The notes: a model not told the origin generated them from the letters alone. A stretch of 32,589 bases of DNA from Lachnospiraceae bacterium (GCA_014239155.1 JAAZZQ010000082.1:1-32589), one strand, 5' to 3'; shown: positions 22,889 to 31,793, counted from the first letter of the stretch. Translations and numbers: made by a program.

Positions 22889-22895
22889 AACAGAT

Positions 22896-23576
22896 TCACC
22901 CTTCCTGTTTTGGCACCGCCTTATACCCAAGTCCGCGCACTGTCTTGATCTCAAATCCATCACAGGCAGAAAATTTATCTCGCAGCTTTGTCACATACAC
23001 ATCCACAGCCCGCAGACTGGTTTCAGAATCAACACCCCAAAATTCGTCCATGAGTTGTACTCTTGAAAATGTTTTCTTCGGATAGGAGAGCAACTTATAA
23101 AGAATATTAAATTCCCTTGTTGTGACAGGAATCTCCTTCCCGTCAATTTCTGCGGTCATGCCATCGGCATCCAGCTCCAAGTTGCCAACGACTAGCTTCC
23201 GGTTCAACTCAATATTCGCTCGGCGGAGCAGCGCCCGCACCCGCATTTCCAGCTCATCAAGCTCTATGGGTTTTACCATATAGTCATCAATGCCAAGCTG
23301 GAACCCTTTTCTTTTAGACAGAAGGTCATCTTTTGCGGAAATAAACAGAATTGGAATCTGTTTGTTAACTTGTCTGACATTTTTAGCAAATGCGAAGCCG
23401 TCTATTTCCGGCATCATAATGTCTGAAATGATCAGGTCATATAAATTGTTATACAGCTCATCATAGGCTTCTCTTGCACCCAAAACGCCTTTTGTGTCAA
23501 ACCCACAATCATTCAGATAAGTTGTTACTGTCTGATTCAGGATTTTGTCATCATCAATCACCAGAATGTGTATCAT
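22896..23576 (-). CDS. OmpR/PhoB-family response regulator
   Basis: 226 residues. Receiver domain: VIDDD (7-10 acidic pocket), phospho-acceptor Asp52 in LIISDIMMP, Ser80 in ILFISAKDD, Lys102 in MVKPIELDE. C-terminal winged helix (about 128-224): VVGNLELDADG, TTREFNILYKLLSYPKKTFS, SLRAVDVYVTKLRDKF, KTVRGLGYKAV. OmpR-type regulators bind direct repeats spaced 10-11 bp, matching the boxes at 21040-21068 and 24562-24590. It lies between the membrane protein and the kinase gene. Confidence 0.95.
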   Translation of the reverse strand: MIHILVIDDDKILNQTVTTYLNDCGFDTKGVLGAREAYDELYNNLYDLIISDIMMPEIDGFAFAKNVRQVNKQIPILFISAKDDLLSKRKGFQLGIDDYMVKPIELDELEMRVRALLRRANIELNRKLVVGNLELDADGMTAEIDGKEIPVTTREFNILYKLLSYPKKTFSRVQLMDEFWGVDSETSLRAVDVYVTKLRDKFSACDGFEIKTVRGLGYKAVPKQEG

Positions 23577-23587
23577 CTTTTATCTCC

Positions 23588-24475
23588 TCACATAGTCATT
23601 TTGTTTATTTCTTTCCTAGAATGTGCCAGCATATAGGCCGCCGTGGCAATAAAAATAGCACTTACTCCGCCTCCTGTGGCAGCAATCATGCGATTCCGAA
23701 AAACTGTATCACCTGTCTCGCCAAACTCTGCAAGCATTGCTGTTTCTAGGGAGAGCATTGCGATCAGTGCTGCCGCAAAATTAACAGCCCTGGAAGCTGA
23801 CAGAATCGGACTGCCATGTTTTCTTACTTTAAACAAATTGATTACTGCCGTGATAATAATGTAAAAGTCATACAGCGCCACAAGATAGATCAACATTCCC
23901 GCATATTGGAACCCCTGATTCTGATGAATGGCTAACACTACCATCCCGATTAAGGCAGCGTTCATAAAAAGAAGGATTACTGCGCAGTACTGGTATCGCT
24001 TCCATTCCATCAGAAGGTCCTTTCCAAGACTGTCTACGGTGGTGCATCTAAGCAGCAAAAGCCGCATAGAAAGTAGAAATCCGTAATAGGCAGCCAGTGT
24101 AATAAGCCATGCAGAATGATAAAATACCCCTATACACAGCTTTAGAAGCGCATACAATATATTGAAAGCTGCCGACAGATAAAGAGATACCAACGACTTG
24201 AATGCCATATCCGAAAGATACATGTCAGCATATTGATTCCTGCGAAGAAAGTTTTCTGCCAATCGTATGGTCTTCTTTCCTCTTTTTGCAGTCCATACAC
24301 ACAAGATAACCACCGCATACGCAGAAATAACATACGCTATATAAGAAAATGGCTCGCTCTTATGTCCAAAGCCAAAAACATAAATCATAAGAGCAGCCGT
24401 TACTGGAATCCCGCTTAGCACAATACCCGTTCCGGGAAGGACAGCCTTTATAAAAAGGTGTTTCATTTTTTTCAT
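23588..24475 (-). CDS. Polytopic membrane protein, first gene of the two-component operon
   Basis: 295 residues with about eight hydrophobic segments (GIVLSGIPVTAALMIYVFGF; YIAYVISAYAVVILCVW; LVSLYLSAAFNILYALLKL; AWLITLAAYYGFLLSMRLLL; YCAVILLFMNAALIGMVVLA; MLIYLVALYDFYIIITAVIN; FAAALIAMLSLETAMLAEFG; AIFIATAAYMLA). TVDSLGKDLLMEWKRYQY in a central loop recurs in unnamed proteins beside similar kinases in Lachnospiraceae. No transporter signature. It ends 11 bases before the response-regulator gene. Candidate roles are signal input to the kinase or the regulated function itself. Confidence 0.8.
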   Translation of the reverse strand: MKKMKHLFIKAVLPGTGIVLSGIPVTAALMIYVFGFGHKSEPFSYIAYVISAYAVVILCVWTAKRGKKTIRLAENFLRRNQYADMYLSDMAFKSLVSLYLSAAFNILYALLKLCIGVFYHSAWLITLAAYYGFLLSMRLLLLRCTTVDSLGKDLLMEWKRYQYCAVILLFMNAALIGMVVLAIHQNQGFQYAGMLIYLVALYDFYIIITAVINLFKVRKHGSPILSASRAVNFAAALIAMLSLETAMLAEFGETGDTVFRNRMIAATGGGVSAIFIATAAYMLAHSRKEINKMTM

Positions 24476-24538
24476 GAAATGCTTTTTTTCTATGAAACGT
24501 TTTTTTCCATTATTTCCTCACCTTCCTTGACATTTTCA

Positions 24539-24590
24539 ACTATATCAGATTTTTATTTGATAATTGTTTATAATTTGTTTGAATTTTGTT
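24539..24590 (-). promoter_or_regulatory. Two-component box A and -10 of the sensor operon
   Basis: On the minus strand 24590-24562 carries AACAAAATTCA, AACAAATTATA and AACAATT, three units in 11-bp phase. After 17 bases comes TATAGT (24544-24539). It is the counterpart of box B (21017-21068). The arrangement suggests activation of the operon by its own regulator. Confidence 0.75.
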
Positions 24591-24809
24591 AATTTTTTTG
24601 CATATGGATTTTTCCAATTCAAATGTTACCCACATACTGAAAAGTTAATTACGTTCTTTCTGTGATAAAGGAAATGCTGACGAAAAAGCAGAAAGCCTTG
24701 CGCCTTTCCATTAAAGTTTTGTATTTGCCTTGATTTTCTTTATGGATAAGACAAACTCTTATATGTTATACTCTGTTTAAATAGATGAACGAAAGGAAAG
24801 AAAACAATC
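24591..24809. other. Intergenic, no gene seen
   Basis: AT-rich. It should hold the original promoter of the nitroreductase remnant (a TATACT lies near 24767), but no clear -35 was found. Confidence 0.4.
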
Positions 24810-25115
24810 ATGACACTAAAAGAAGTAATGGAGAAACGTCACTCTGTACGAAGCTACAAAGAAACGGGATTAAATATACAAATAAAAAATGAATGAAATG
24901 ATTTTATTCTTGAATGTAACAGAAAAAGCGGACTGCACATTCAGCTTGCCACAGATGAACCAAAGGCATTTGATTCCATGATGGCACATTACGGCAAATT
25001 TTCAGGCGTTAAAAATTATGTGGCTATAATTGGCGCAAAAAGTTCAGATTTGGAAGAAAAATGCGGATATTATGGGAAAAAATCGTATTGAAAGCGCAGC
25101 AAATGGACAGATGCC
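24810..25115 (+). pseudogene. Nitroreductase-family remnant
   Basis: GAAAGG precedes ATG 24810. The frame starts MTLKEVMEKRHSVRSYKETG, the classical FMN-binding opening (RHSVRSY), and stops after about 28 residues. A second frame continues as ECNRKSGLHIQLATDEPKAF, DSMMAHYGKFSGVKNYVAII and KCGYYGKKS, matching the next part of such proteins. A third frame carries IVLKAQQM at the end. At least two frame changes and loss of the C-terminal 90 residues show a dead gene, once an NAD(P)H-dependent FMN reductase. Confidence 0.75.
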
Positions 25116-25129
25116 GTAAGGAAATTTCC

Positions 25130-25744
25130 TTATTTTTCTTTTCCGTATATTATTGTCATGACTGCATTCCCCATAAATTCTGTCCATTTTTGACCATTTG
25201 ACCGCACGATAAGCGCCTGAAGGCCAAATAAAGGAACAAGCAGAAGCAAAACTGCCCACAGCCAATAAATGTCATGCATCAGTCCATTTGATATCAAATA
25301 ATAAAATCCATAAACTGCCACTGGAAACTGCACGATAATCGCAGTAAACATACCTGGCGAATAAAACCATTCCTTATTAATCCTTGCCGCTGCTAGGTGT
25401 GCTATGAGCTCTATGCATCCAATGAGGAGTGTTGACATTACAGGCCATATGAGCTTAGAAAGGAATGCAGGAAGAACAGTCGCATACAGCGTGAACATCA
25501 AAAGCCCGAATTTCGCCACTCCAATATTCTTAATTTCTATCCCAGTCATTCCTGTGACAAGCTCCACAAAACCTCCCGGAAATTTAAGTTCTTCTATCTC
25601 ATGCACAGCGAGAGCGATGATATATATGACAGGCAGCTTTGCAACCATATCTGTTTTACTCCATGACCAAATAAGCCAGATGGTCGCACATATTCCGAGG
25701 AGCATAGTCAGCATAAAACTATACTTTCTCATAAACTGTTCCAT
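25130..25744 (-). CDS. HXXEE domain membrane protein
   Basis: 204 residues from ATG 25744 with AGGAGG 9 bases upstream (a longer frame starts at 25774). The name-giving motif HEIEE lies near residue 48-52 in ALAVHEIEELKFPGGF. There are six or so hydrophobic segments (FMLTMLLGICATIWLIW, LPVIYIIALAV, LLMFTLYATVLPAFL, VMSTLLIGCIELIAHLAAA, MFTAIIVQFPVAVYGFYYLI, WAVLLLLVPLFGLQALIV). The acidic-histidine motif inside the membrane suggests metal or small-molecule binding; no activity is known for the family. It is divergently transcribed from a TetR gene that probably controls it. Confidence 0.85.
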   Translation of the reverse strand: MEQFMRKYSFMLTMLLGICATIWLIWSWSKTDMVAKLPVIYIIALAVHEIEELKFPGGFVELVTGMTGIEIKNIGVAKFGLLMFTLYATVLPAFLSKLIWPVMSTLLIGCIELIAHLAAARINKEWFYSPGMFTAIIVQFPVAVYGFYYLISNGLMHDIYWLWAVLLLLVPLFGLQALIVRSNGQKWTEFMGNAVMTIIYGKEK

Positions 25745-25761
25745 ATTTAATTCCTCCTTGA

Positions 25762-25849
25762 AATCATCCAACAATCTGTTGTATGATTATTTTACCGACA
25801 AACTTTCCAGCTATCAACAGACAATTTTGACTTTTTTGTCGGACAAAGG
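25762..25849. promoter_or_regulatory. Divergent regulatory region with two dyads
   Basis: Dyad 1: AATCATCCAACA (25762-25773) and TGTTGTATGATT (25777-25788), 11 of 12 pairs, 3-base centre. Dyad 2: CCGACAAA (25795-25802) with TTTGTCGG (25835-25842). The right arm also forms the perfect odd palindrome TTTGTC-G-GACAAA (25835-25847) beside the TetR ribosome site. These are the likely TetR operators for both genes. Confidence 0.7.
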
Positions 25850-25857
25850 AGGTACTT

Positions 25858-26436
25858 ATGAATAAACAGCCCGAAATGACAGCTGCTACTCGACAGCGTA
25901 TTATTGATGCTTTCTGGCTCTTATATGAAATTTACCCGATTGAGCAGATTCGCATAAAGGAAATCGCGGGAACGGCAGGTATAAACCGTAGCACTTTTTA
26001 TCAATATTTTAATAATATTTATGACATACGCCAGCAGGAAGAGGACAGAATTATTGCGTATATCCTTGAGCATAAAGACCTTGCTGCTTCGGGCACAAGT
26101 TTTCAAGATGCCATTTCCAGCATAATGGAAATATATCAGAGCAACGGACGCTATCTCTGCATCCTCCTTGGTGGTCATGGCGACCCATCATTTTCCATTC
26201 TGTTAAAAGACAGGCTGTTGCACATATTTGAAAAACTTCACGCCCTTCCTGATGATGCAATGACAAGGACTGCCTTTCATTTTGGTATCGGTGGTCTGCT
26301 CACAGCTTTCCAATACTGGTATTTGTCCAACCCACAGGAACCGCTCGATAAGTTTGTAAGCCTTATCAACGCACTTATTTCCCAAGGAATATTCCACACA
26401 ATTGCGAAATTGGCCTCACCAGACCACGCTGATTGA
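25858..26436 (+). CDS. TetR/AcrR-family transcriptional regulator
   Basis: 192 residues. HTH: TRQRIIDAFWLLYEIYPIEQ, IRIKEIAGTAGINRSTFYQY, then FNNIYDIRQQEEDRI (residues about 10-65). C-terminal domain of the TetR C type (LLGGHGDPSFSILLKDRL, FGIGGLLTAFQYWYLS), as in AcrR-like regulators of Firmicutes. An AGGAGG site lies 6 bases upstream of ATG 25858. It is divergent from the HXXEE protein gene across a 113-bp dyad-rich region, so it should repress that gene and itself. Confidence 0.92.
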   Translation: MNKQPEMTAATRQRIIDAFWLLYEIYPIEQIRIKEIAGTAGINRSTFYQYFNNIYDIRQQEEDRIIAYILEHKDLAASGTSFQDAISSIMEIYQSNGRYLCILLGGHGDPSFSILLKDRLLHIFEKLHALPDDAMTRTAFHFGIGGLLTAFQYWYLSNPQEPLDKFVSLINALISQGIFHTIAKLASPDHAD

Positions 26437-26969
26437 CATCTCTCCCCAATCCATTTATTACCAAAATACAAACTTGTTTATAGCACTTCAGACATAACTT
26501 ATGGCTGAACCCATTTGTTGGTCACAGTGCTGCTTCCCGTCTTCCTCTCTGTTGCATAAGTAACGATTTAACGCTTTTTTCTCATAAGTTGAAAGAGTGC
26601 ATCCGCTATACACTCCTTGATGCTAGGAAGAAAATAACAGGAAGCCCATTCGGATACCTCATTTCCTGTGCTTCTTTTTGAAAAGTTTCCCTTCACTGAT
26701 AATATTGGGATTTCCAAGATTGTTCCATGTAATCTGTATGAGTAGCTGAAAATAATAAGAAATTTTATAATACTTTTTAGTGGGCCCAAAATCAATCTTT
26801 AAAAACACTTTCTCTTTAGCCGTTAATTTACTGAATATACACATCATATTAGATTCCAATATGCCAGATTCCATTTCTTCTGCCACCATTTGGCACACGG
26901 ACATATTGCAAAATAAATAGCTGTTCAATAGTTACATTTTCCAAAGTATGCATATTCCTATAATAAAAA
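26437..26969 (-). other. Probable mobile-element debris without recognisable protein
   Basis: No intact gene. On the minus strand several coding-like stretches occur (for example ALTFYYRNMHTLENVTIEQL, and further left VFLKIDFGPTKKYYKISYYF) but they change frame and match nothing I recognise. The stretch ends at the hairpin 26970-27012, which resembles the one beside the tnpB remnant, so it may be the residue of another IS605-like insertion. Confidence 0.35.
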
Positions 26970-27012
26970 GTAAGTGCTTCCACAATGTTTCCTCTCATCT
27001 GGTTGCACTTAC
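26970..27012. repeat. Hairpin GTAAGTGC, copy 1
   Basis: GTAAGTGC (26970-26977) with GCACTTAC (27005-27012). The loop shares the TCCA...TTCTCT-like composition of copy 2 (30197-30243), in the same orientation. Confidence 0.6.
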
Positions 27013-27047
27013 CATACTGTTTATTATCCACTGGCTTCAGTTACTTG

Positions 27048-29423
27048 TTACTGATGTGCATTGTCCAGTGTCGGTATATAGACTATTTTTTGTCCAGATT
27101 CGTCCATCAGCACAGAATGAGGTGGAACTTCTGTTTCATTATAAAGATACGGTGTATCGCCAAAGTTTGCCACGACAGTCAACTGTCCGCCATATACCGT
27201 TTTTTGTACTATCCCATCACCCTGTAAGCAGGAAAAGTCTGTCATCTCCATCTGAACTGCTTTTCGACAAAACGCCGACCAGACTTTATTGTGCGCTATG
27301 ATATCAGCCTTATATTCTTCCCATTGCTCACTGTCTAAATGGTATATTGGCGGAACATTGTAAAGCACCTCCCGCACCATTCGGTCCTGTGTCTCCCCGA
27401 TAATCTTGAAAGTTGACCAATCCCAATGAGCGGCGGTAATCACCGAGTCATTATATACCAGTTTATAAAGGGGAATGTCATAGCTTGGATCGACAAATAC
27501 TTTCAGATATTGCTCCTTCACTGGGATTCTCTTTGAAAAGTGCTCTGCGACTCCCCCAGTTGGGCTGTAATATTTTCCAATATAGTATTCGCTCTCTTTG
27601 TTTGTTTTCATATCGGCATCGATCCAGGAAAAGCTGGGCAGTTCAATCCCATGCGCATATGCAATGGTGGAAGCAGCAAAATCATTTCCTCCTTCTGAAC
27701 CGATGACAAGGCAGTACTGATCCCGAATATAGACCATCCGCTCTAGACGGGCCGCCAAATCCTGCTCCTGCGTTGTAATATGCTCTGGCGTATAGTCGTC
27801 ATAAATCTCACCGGTAGCGTCACAGTCAATAAACCAGGAATTAAAGGGAAGATGATTGGACATAATTTTTTCCATGCGGAGCTTTACAGAAGGAAGGGAA
27901 AGCGCAGGATTTAGTTTCCTTCCCACATTCTGAAATCCGCTTTCTTTTTCTCCATTCTGAGCGGTTACAGTAGCGTTTTCATAAAGATCTGAGTTATCAA
28001 AAGCAGCTGTGATCCACTGTTCCTTTCCCGGCTCATGGATTGAATGGTAAGAATCATAACTTGCGATTAGATACCCATTTTCTCTGGCTTTTTCTACCAA
28101 CTCTGGTTTTTCATAGGCCTGTTCCCAACTGTTCAGACCAACCCATACACGATCCATTCCTGCTTGCCTCATATCCTCAAATAAATCTATCGTAGATCGG
28201 TTCATCCACTCTGATGCATCTGTAAAGACATTTGGCAGACTGGCGGACAGTGCTTCTTTCTTCAGTTGGAGCTTTTGAGAATCTGTCAGATTTTCATACC
28301 CGCTCTGCAACAGCGTATTCATTTGGGTATTTTCTTTTGTAAAAACATTCGGATTCCAGAAATCCTTTAACCGAAGTACATGGCTGATATAGTTGCAAAT
28401 GACATTCTTTTGATAGACTGTCACATAATCCTGTCCTAAAAGCTCGGACAAGATATTTTCAAATTCCGTTCCGTTTTCAATTTCAGAAGCAAAGGAACGG
28501 ATATAATTCATAACTGGCGTATCCATAGACTGACGGAATGCATTCCAGTCGATATTTTCTTCGGAAATCAGATTTTCTCCCCACAAATAAATAAAAGGCG
28601 CTCCATATAGTTTTTCAATGTCAGGATTCTGCTCTGCTTTCTCTTTTAAAGTCATAAATCGACCTTTTTCTTTGACATAGCTTCGATAAATTTTGGCACA
28701 ATCTACTGGATTGTTTTTTGTCACATAAATCCGATAGGAATTGGTCTTTTCTGTATCAATTTCCGGATAGCTGTGCGATACTGAAAAGGCAAGTTCCGGC
28801 TGTGCAGAGAAATTCATCTGCGACCGATATGGATTTTCCATAATGAACAGGACACAATAATCTCCGTTCTGTGCGATCCAAAAGGGCATAGAAAGCTGTT
28901 CCATAACAGATACCTGCTCCTGATCCAAGTAGTTAATCCAGCAAGGGTCTGAAGCCGGCACCCGTTTACCTTCTCCCAGAGGTAGATAATATTGCTCCGC
29001 AGAAATATAGGGCCATGCGAAAGAATTGTCCTCGTCTCCTTCCGATGTGATCTGTACATTTAAATACCTCTCATTCAGCACAAGCTGCACATGAAGCCGC
29101 TCCTTTGGATAGCTCCAGGAAATACTGCCATCCATTTCCGTATAGTTTTCTGGAACATATGTTTTAGAACCTCCTGATATAGAAATCGTCTGTTCGTTTA
29201 CCTGAAATGTTAAAATAAAGGTTTCGGCATCCACATCAAATGTAAACGGAATCCCCATTTCTTCAAGTACAATATCAGTAGGTTCCTCTGTCTCTGGTAT
29301 TGTTTCTTCTGTATTCAGAACCATATCGCCCTCGTCAGGTGCGCTTTGTTCCAAAGAACAACCGCCAAGCAGCAGTGTACTTGCCAGAAATAAGCTTACC
29401 ATGTTAAAAGATATTTTTCTCAT
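27048..29423 (-). CDS. Glycoside-hydrolase-like lipoprotein (GH101/GH129-type barrel)
   Basis: 791 residues. Signal peptide with lipobox LLGGC (Cys at 22; MRKISFNMVSLFLASTLLLG), then an acidic linker, so it is anchored outside the membrane. A beta-rich N-terminal part (about 60-260) precedes a TIM-barrel-like part. MDRVWVGLNSWEQAYEKPEL (near 424), YLIASYDSYHSIHEPG, WFIDCDATGE with Asp533, and VIGSEGGND with Glu577 match the layout of barrel glycosidases acting on alpha-GalNAc (O-glycan, mucin). There Asp would be nucleophile and Glu acid/base. This assignment is inference; the family is often annotated only as glycoside hydrolase. AGGAGAG precedes the ATG. It appears intact and stands alone. 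Confidence 0.7.
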   Translation of the reverse strand: MRKISFNMVSLFLASTLLLGGCSLEQSAPDEGDMVLNTEETIPETEEPTDIVLEEMGIPFTFDVDAETFILTFQVNEQTISISGGSKTYVPENYTEMDGSISWSYPKERLHVQLVLNERYLNVQITSEGDEDNSFAWPYISAEQYYLPLGEGKRVPASDPCWINYLDQEQVSVMEQLSMPFWIAQNGDYCVLFIMENPYRSQMNFSAQPELAFSVSHSYPEIDTEKTNSYRIYVTKNNPVDCAKIYRSYVKEKGRFMTLKEKAEQNPDIEKLYGAPFIYLWGENLISEENIDWNAFRQSMDTPVMNYIRSFASEIENGTEFENILSELLGQDYVTVYQKNVICNYISHVLRLKDFWNPNVFTKENTQMNTLLQSGYENLTDSQKLQLKKEALSASLPNVFTDASEWMNRSTIDLFEDMRQAGMDRVWVGLNSWEQAYEKPELVEKARENGYLIASYDSYHSIHEPGKEQWITAAFDNSDLYENATVTAQNGEKESGFQNVGRKLNPALSLPSVKLRMEKIMSNHLPFNSWFIDCDATGEIYDDYTPEHITTQEQDLAARLERMVYIRDQYCLVIGSEGGNDFAASTIAYAHGIELPSFSWIDADMKTNKESEYYIGKYYSPTGGVAEHFSKRIPVKEQYLKVFVDPSYDIPLYKLVYNDSVITAAHWDWSTFKIIGETQDRMVREVLYNVPPIYHLDSEQWEEYKADIIAHNKVWSAFCRKAVQMEMTDFSCLQGDGIVQKTVYGGQLTVVANFGDTPYLYNETEVPPHSVLMDESGQKIVYIPTLDNAHQ

Positions 29424-29479
29424 ATTATCTCTCCTTCTAAATGATTTTCAAATAAGTATATCACAGTTATGTGACATTC

Positions 29480-30107
29480 CTATGTCAAAATAGGAAGACG
29501 CAAAACCATCTTCCTGTCATTTTTAACAATTATTTGGGAGATAATTAATTCCTGATTATCCAATCCAAAATCATTTAACTTTGGCTTTTCCTCTTCCAGA
29601 ATTTCTACCAATACAGAAACATAATATCTTCCTGCTTTATAGGAAACAGCACCACTTTTCATTAAAATTCCTGATTTTATTGTTGGAATATAACCTTTTT
29701 CCTTCATTCTTACCCAGCCAAGAGTAGGTATCTTTATCCTGTGCCTTTCACATTGGATAATTGATTTTAAATCTGTTTTTACAAAGTACATTTTTACATC
29801 AGATTTATTTTTCTTTTTAAACTTTGGAAATTTAGACTGATGTTTAAAAAATCTTTTAAATGCTTTGTTTAACGGACTTACTGGAAACTTCTTTTATCCA
29901 ACAATATTCTGGATTGTCAGGAATAAATTCATTATTAAGCCATTTTGAAAAATCCATTGCAGATACAAATTTCTTTTCTTTATCATATATCTCTTTGTTA
30001 TGTGCAAGATAAAAATTATAAATATATCTACATGCGCCAATGGTTCTACTAATAATCTGTTTCTGTTCAGGAGTTGGATTGATTTCGGTTTTGTAACTCT
30101 TTAGCAA
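29480..30107 (-). pseudogene. TnpB (IS200/IS605 OrfB) remnant
   Basis: GGGAGG (30117-30122) precedes TTG 30107, giving LLKSYKTEINPTPEQKQIIS and ACRYIYNFYLAHNKEIYD, then WIKEVSSKSVKQSI, a standard TnpB N-terminus. The frame stops near 29856. In another frame it goes on AFKRFFKHQSKFPKFKKKNK, MYFVKTDLKSIIQCERHRIK, YYVSVLVEILEEEKPKLNDF. It ends at 29480 just where the first RuvC motif should start, so the nuclease centre and zinc finger (about 200 residues) are missing. TnpB is an RNA-guided nuclease; this copy cannot be active. No omegaRNA was identified. Confidence 0.82.
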
Positions 30108-30196
30108 TTTCTTTGTCCTCCCTGATTTTATTGTGCTAAAGAAAATGTGATTTCTTTTTTTGTCAAGATCCTTAAACACTTCTTGTATTCGTAAAA

Positions 30197-30243
30197 AATG
30201 TAAGTGCATCCAGAAGTTCTCTGCTCCCGGCTGCACTTACATT
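30197..30243. repeat. Hairpin AATGTAAGTGCA, copy 2 (probable IS605 left end)
   Basis: AATGTAAGTGCA (30197-30208) pairs perfectly with TGCACTTACATT (30232-30243) over 23 bases. It lies about 90 bases upstream of the tnpB start, where the left-end hairpin of IS605 elements is expected. Confidence 0.65.
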
Positions 30244-30280
30244 ATAATTCATCATTTTCAGTATATCAAATACTTAGTTT

Positions 30281-31154
30281 TTATGCCTTACCCATGCTTA
30301 ACAGACATTTCATGTGACTAATAAATTTTGTAGTAGCTGTACTGAAAGGCTGTCCCCGCTTCCATGCCAATACACTGGTTGCCGTAAGTGACGGCGACAA
30401 TGGCCTATATGTTATCTTTGTCTGGTCCCAGAATGCTGCCCCCTCTATTGCAATGGAATAAGCTAGACCATTCTTTACCATAACAGCGCTGTTCGTACTC
30501 AGGTTATTGGTAAAGACTACATTGAGCTTTTTATAGGTATCTCCGAACCAGCTCGCCAGTTCACTCTGCACATTCGTGCGGCGTGGAAGATCCAGTAGAT
30601 TCTCTGTTGTCACAGAATCTTTTCCAGCCAACGGCAACTCCAGGTGCATTAACACAACCCAGTTCTCTTTCATTTCAAGGCGAATGTAATCATATTTCTC
30701 CATATCCACCGGTTCCAGCAATAAGCCGATGTCAAGCAGTCCTTTATCCATCTGCTCTTTCACCAGATCTGCCGCAGCCATAAAAATATCAAATGTGACG
30801 CGGGGATATTTTTCCCGAAATGTCCGGAATAATTCCGGTAAAAGCTGTACGGACGCAATCTCACCGCAGCCAATGGAAATCTTGCCTTCCACCTGGCTCT
30901 CCTGCCATGCAAGTTCCTCTTCTGTTTTATCTACAAGCTGTACAAGCTCCTCTGCCCTCCTGCGAAGCAGGATTCCCTCGTTTGTCAGCCCAATCTTGCG
31001 GGAACCTCTCTCGAATAATTTAATCCCTAACTCTTCTTCCATCTGGGATAGCTGTGCTCAGTGTAGGTTGGGTGATATGCAGCGCCTCTGCTGCTTTCGT
31101 AATACTCTTTTCCCTCACAACGGTCAAAAAATAGCGGAGAACTCTGATTTCCAT
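30281..31154 (-). pseudogene. LysR-family transcriptional regulator with frameshift in the HTH
   Basis: From ATG 31154 the frame reads MEIRVLRYFLTVVREKSITK, AAEALHITQPTLS, a perfect LysR N-terminus, then departs as TAIPDGRR. The expected continuation QLSQMEEELGIKLFERGSRK occurs in a second frame from about 31050. That frame runs on through the substrate-binding domain (GKISIGCGEIASVQLLPELF, LLDIGLLLEPVDMEKYDY, FTNNLSTNSAVMVKNGLAYS) to 30281. Loss of two bases near 31055, inside the recognition helix, explains the break. The total would be about 290 residues, normal for LysR. It is inactive unless the sequence is wrong here. Confidence 0.85.
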
Positions 31155-31184
31155 ATGAAATACTTTCAGCTTAGGAAATTTCTA

Positions 31185-31219
31185 TCCTACAACCGAACCA
31201 CAAGGGTGCGGTTGTAGGA
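31185..31219. terminator. 11-bp inverted repeat upstream of the LysR gene
   Basis: TCCTACAACCG (31185-31195) with CGGTTGTAGGA (31209-31219). It lies upstream of the LysR start, so it may be an operator, or a terminator for a lost plus-strand neighbour. Confidence 0.45.
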
Positions 31220-31793
31220 CTATTCGTGCTACGAAAATATAGTTCAAAAAATTTGGCTTTGAAACCTTTTGAATATAAATCATTCTCACCTCATTGCTGA
31301 TTCCTCTATGGGGAAATACTAACATATTGTTCTTAGTATGGCATAGCTATTTATATTATTCAACTTGAAGACGATTTTATATCATATCACAATAACCAAT
31401 CTGATTTCAACTATATTTTACACATCCACATTGAAGCATGTCTTTGACAATAGAGCAAAATAACATTACGATTACGAAAGCGACACAATGTTAATTTTGT
31501 ATCTTCCGGCTAGGGGGCAGGAATCCAGTAATTTCAAGGCTTACAGGGTTTCTGCTGGATATTTTTCCGGTCCAGGGATCCTGAATGATACATACCGTTT
31601 AGATTTAACGATGCATACCGGTGTTTTTAAACGATATGCATTATAAATGACTGCGGAATAAATTTGGGGAAATAAATAATACATATCAATGTTTTCTATT
31701 GATATGTATTATTATCTGTGATATAATGCAATAAGATACATACCAATAAAAGCACACGATAAGTATTTTATGTACAGATGGAGGAATCACCAG
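31220..31793. promoter_or_regulatory. Recombinase-upstream region with repeats (candidate attachment/arm sites)
   Basis: No gene. GAT(A/G)CATACC occurs three times in the same orientation: 31587-31596, 31610-31619 and 31735-31744. A perfect 16-bp inverted repeat with 7-base loop spans 31675-31690 and 31698-31713 and contains a related ACATATC core. ATCCAG/CTGGAT (about 31526 and 31554) flank a further palindromic stretch. Such clusters beside an integrase are typical for binding sites of the recombinase; the crossover site itself cannot be located. Confidence 0.45.

Noticed and set aside
24591..24809. Riboswitch before the nitroreductase remnant
   Set aside because: No conserved pairing pattern could be recognised; the region is simply AT-rich.
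26568..27031. Minus-strand open frames of 60-89 residues as genes
   Set aside because: They overlap in different frames, lack ribosome sites and match no family; better viewed as debris.
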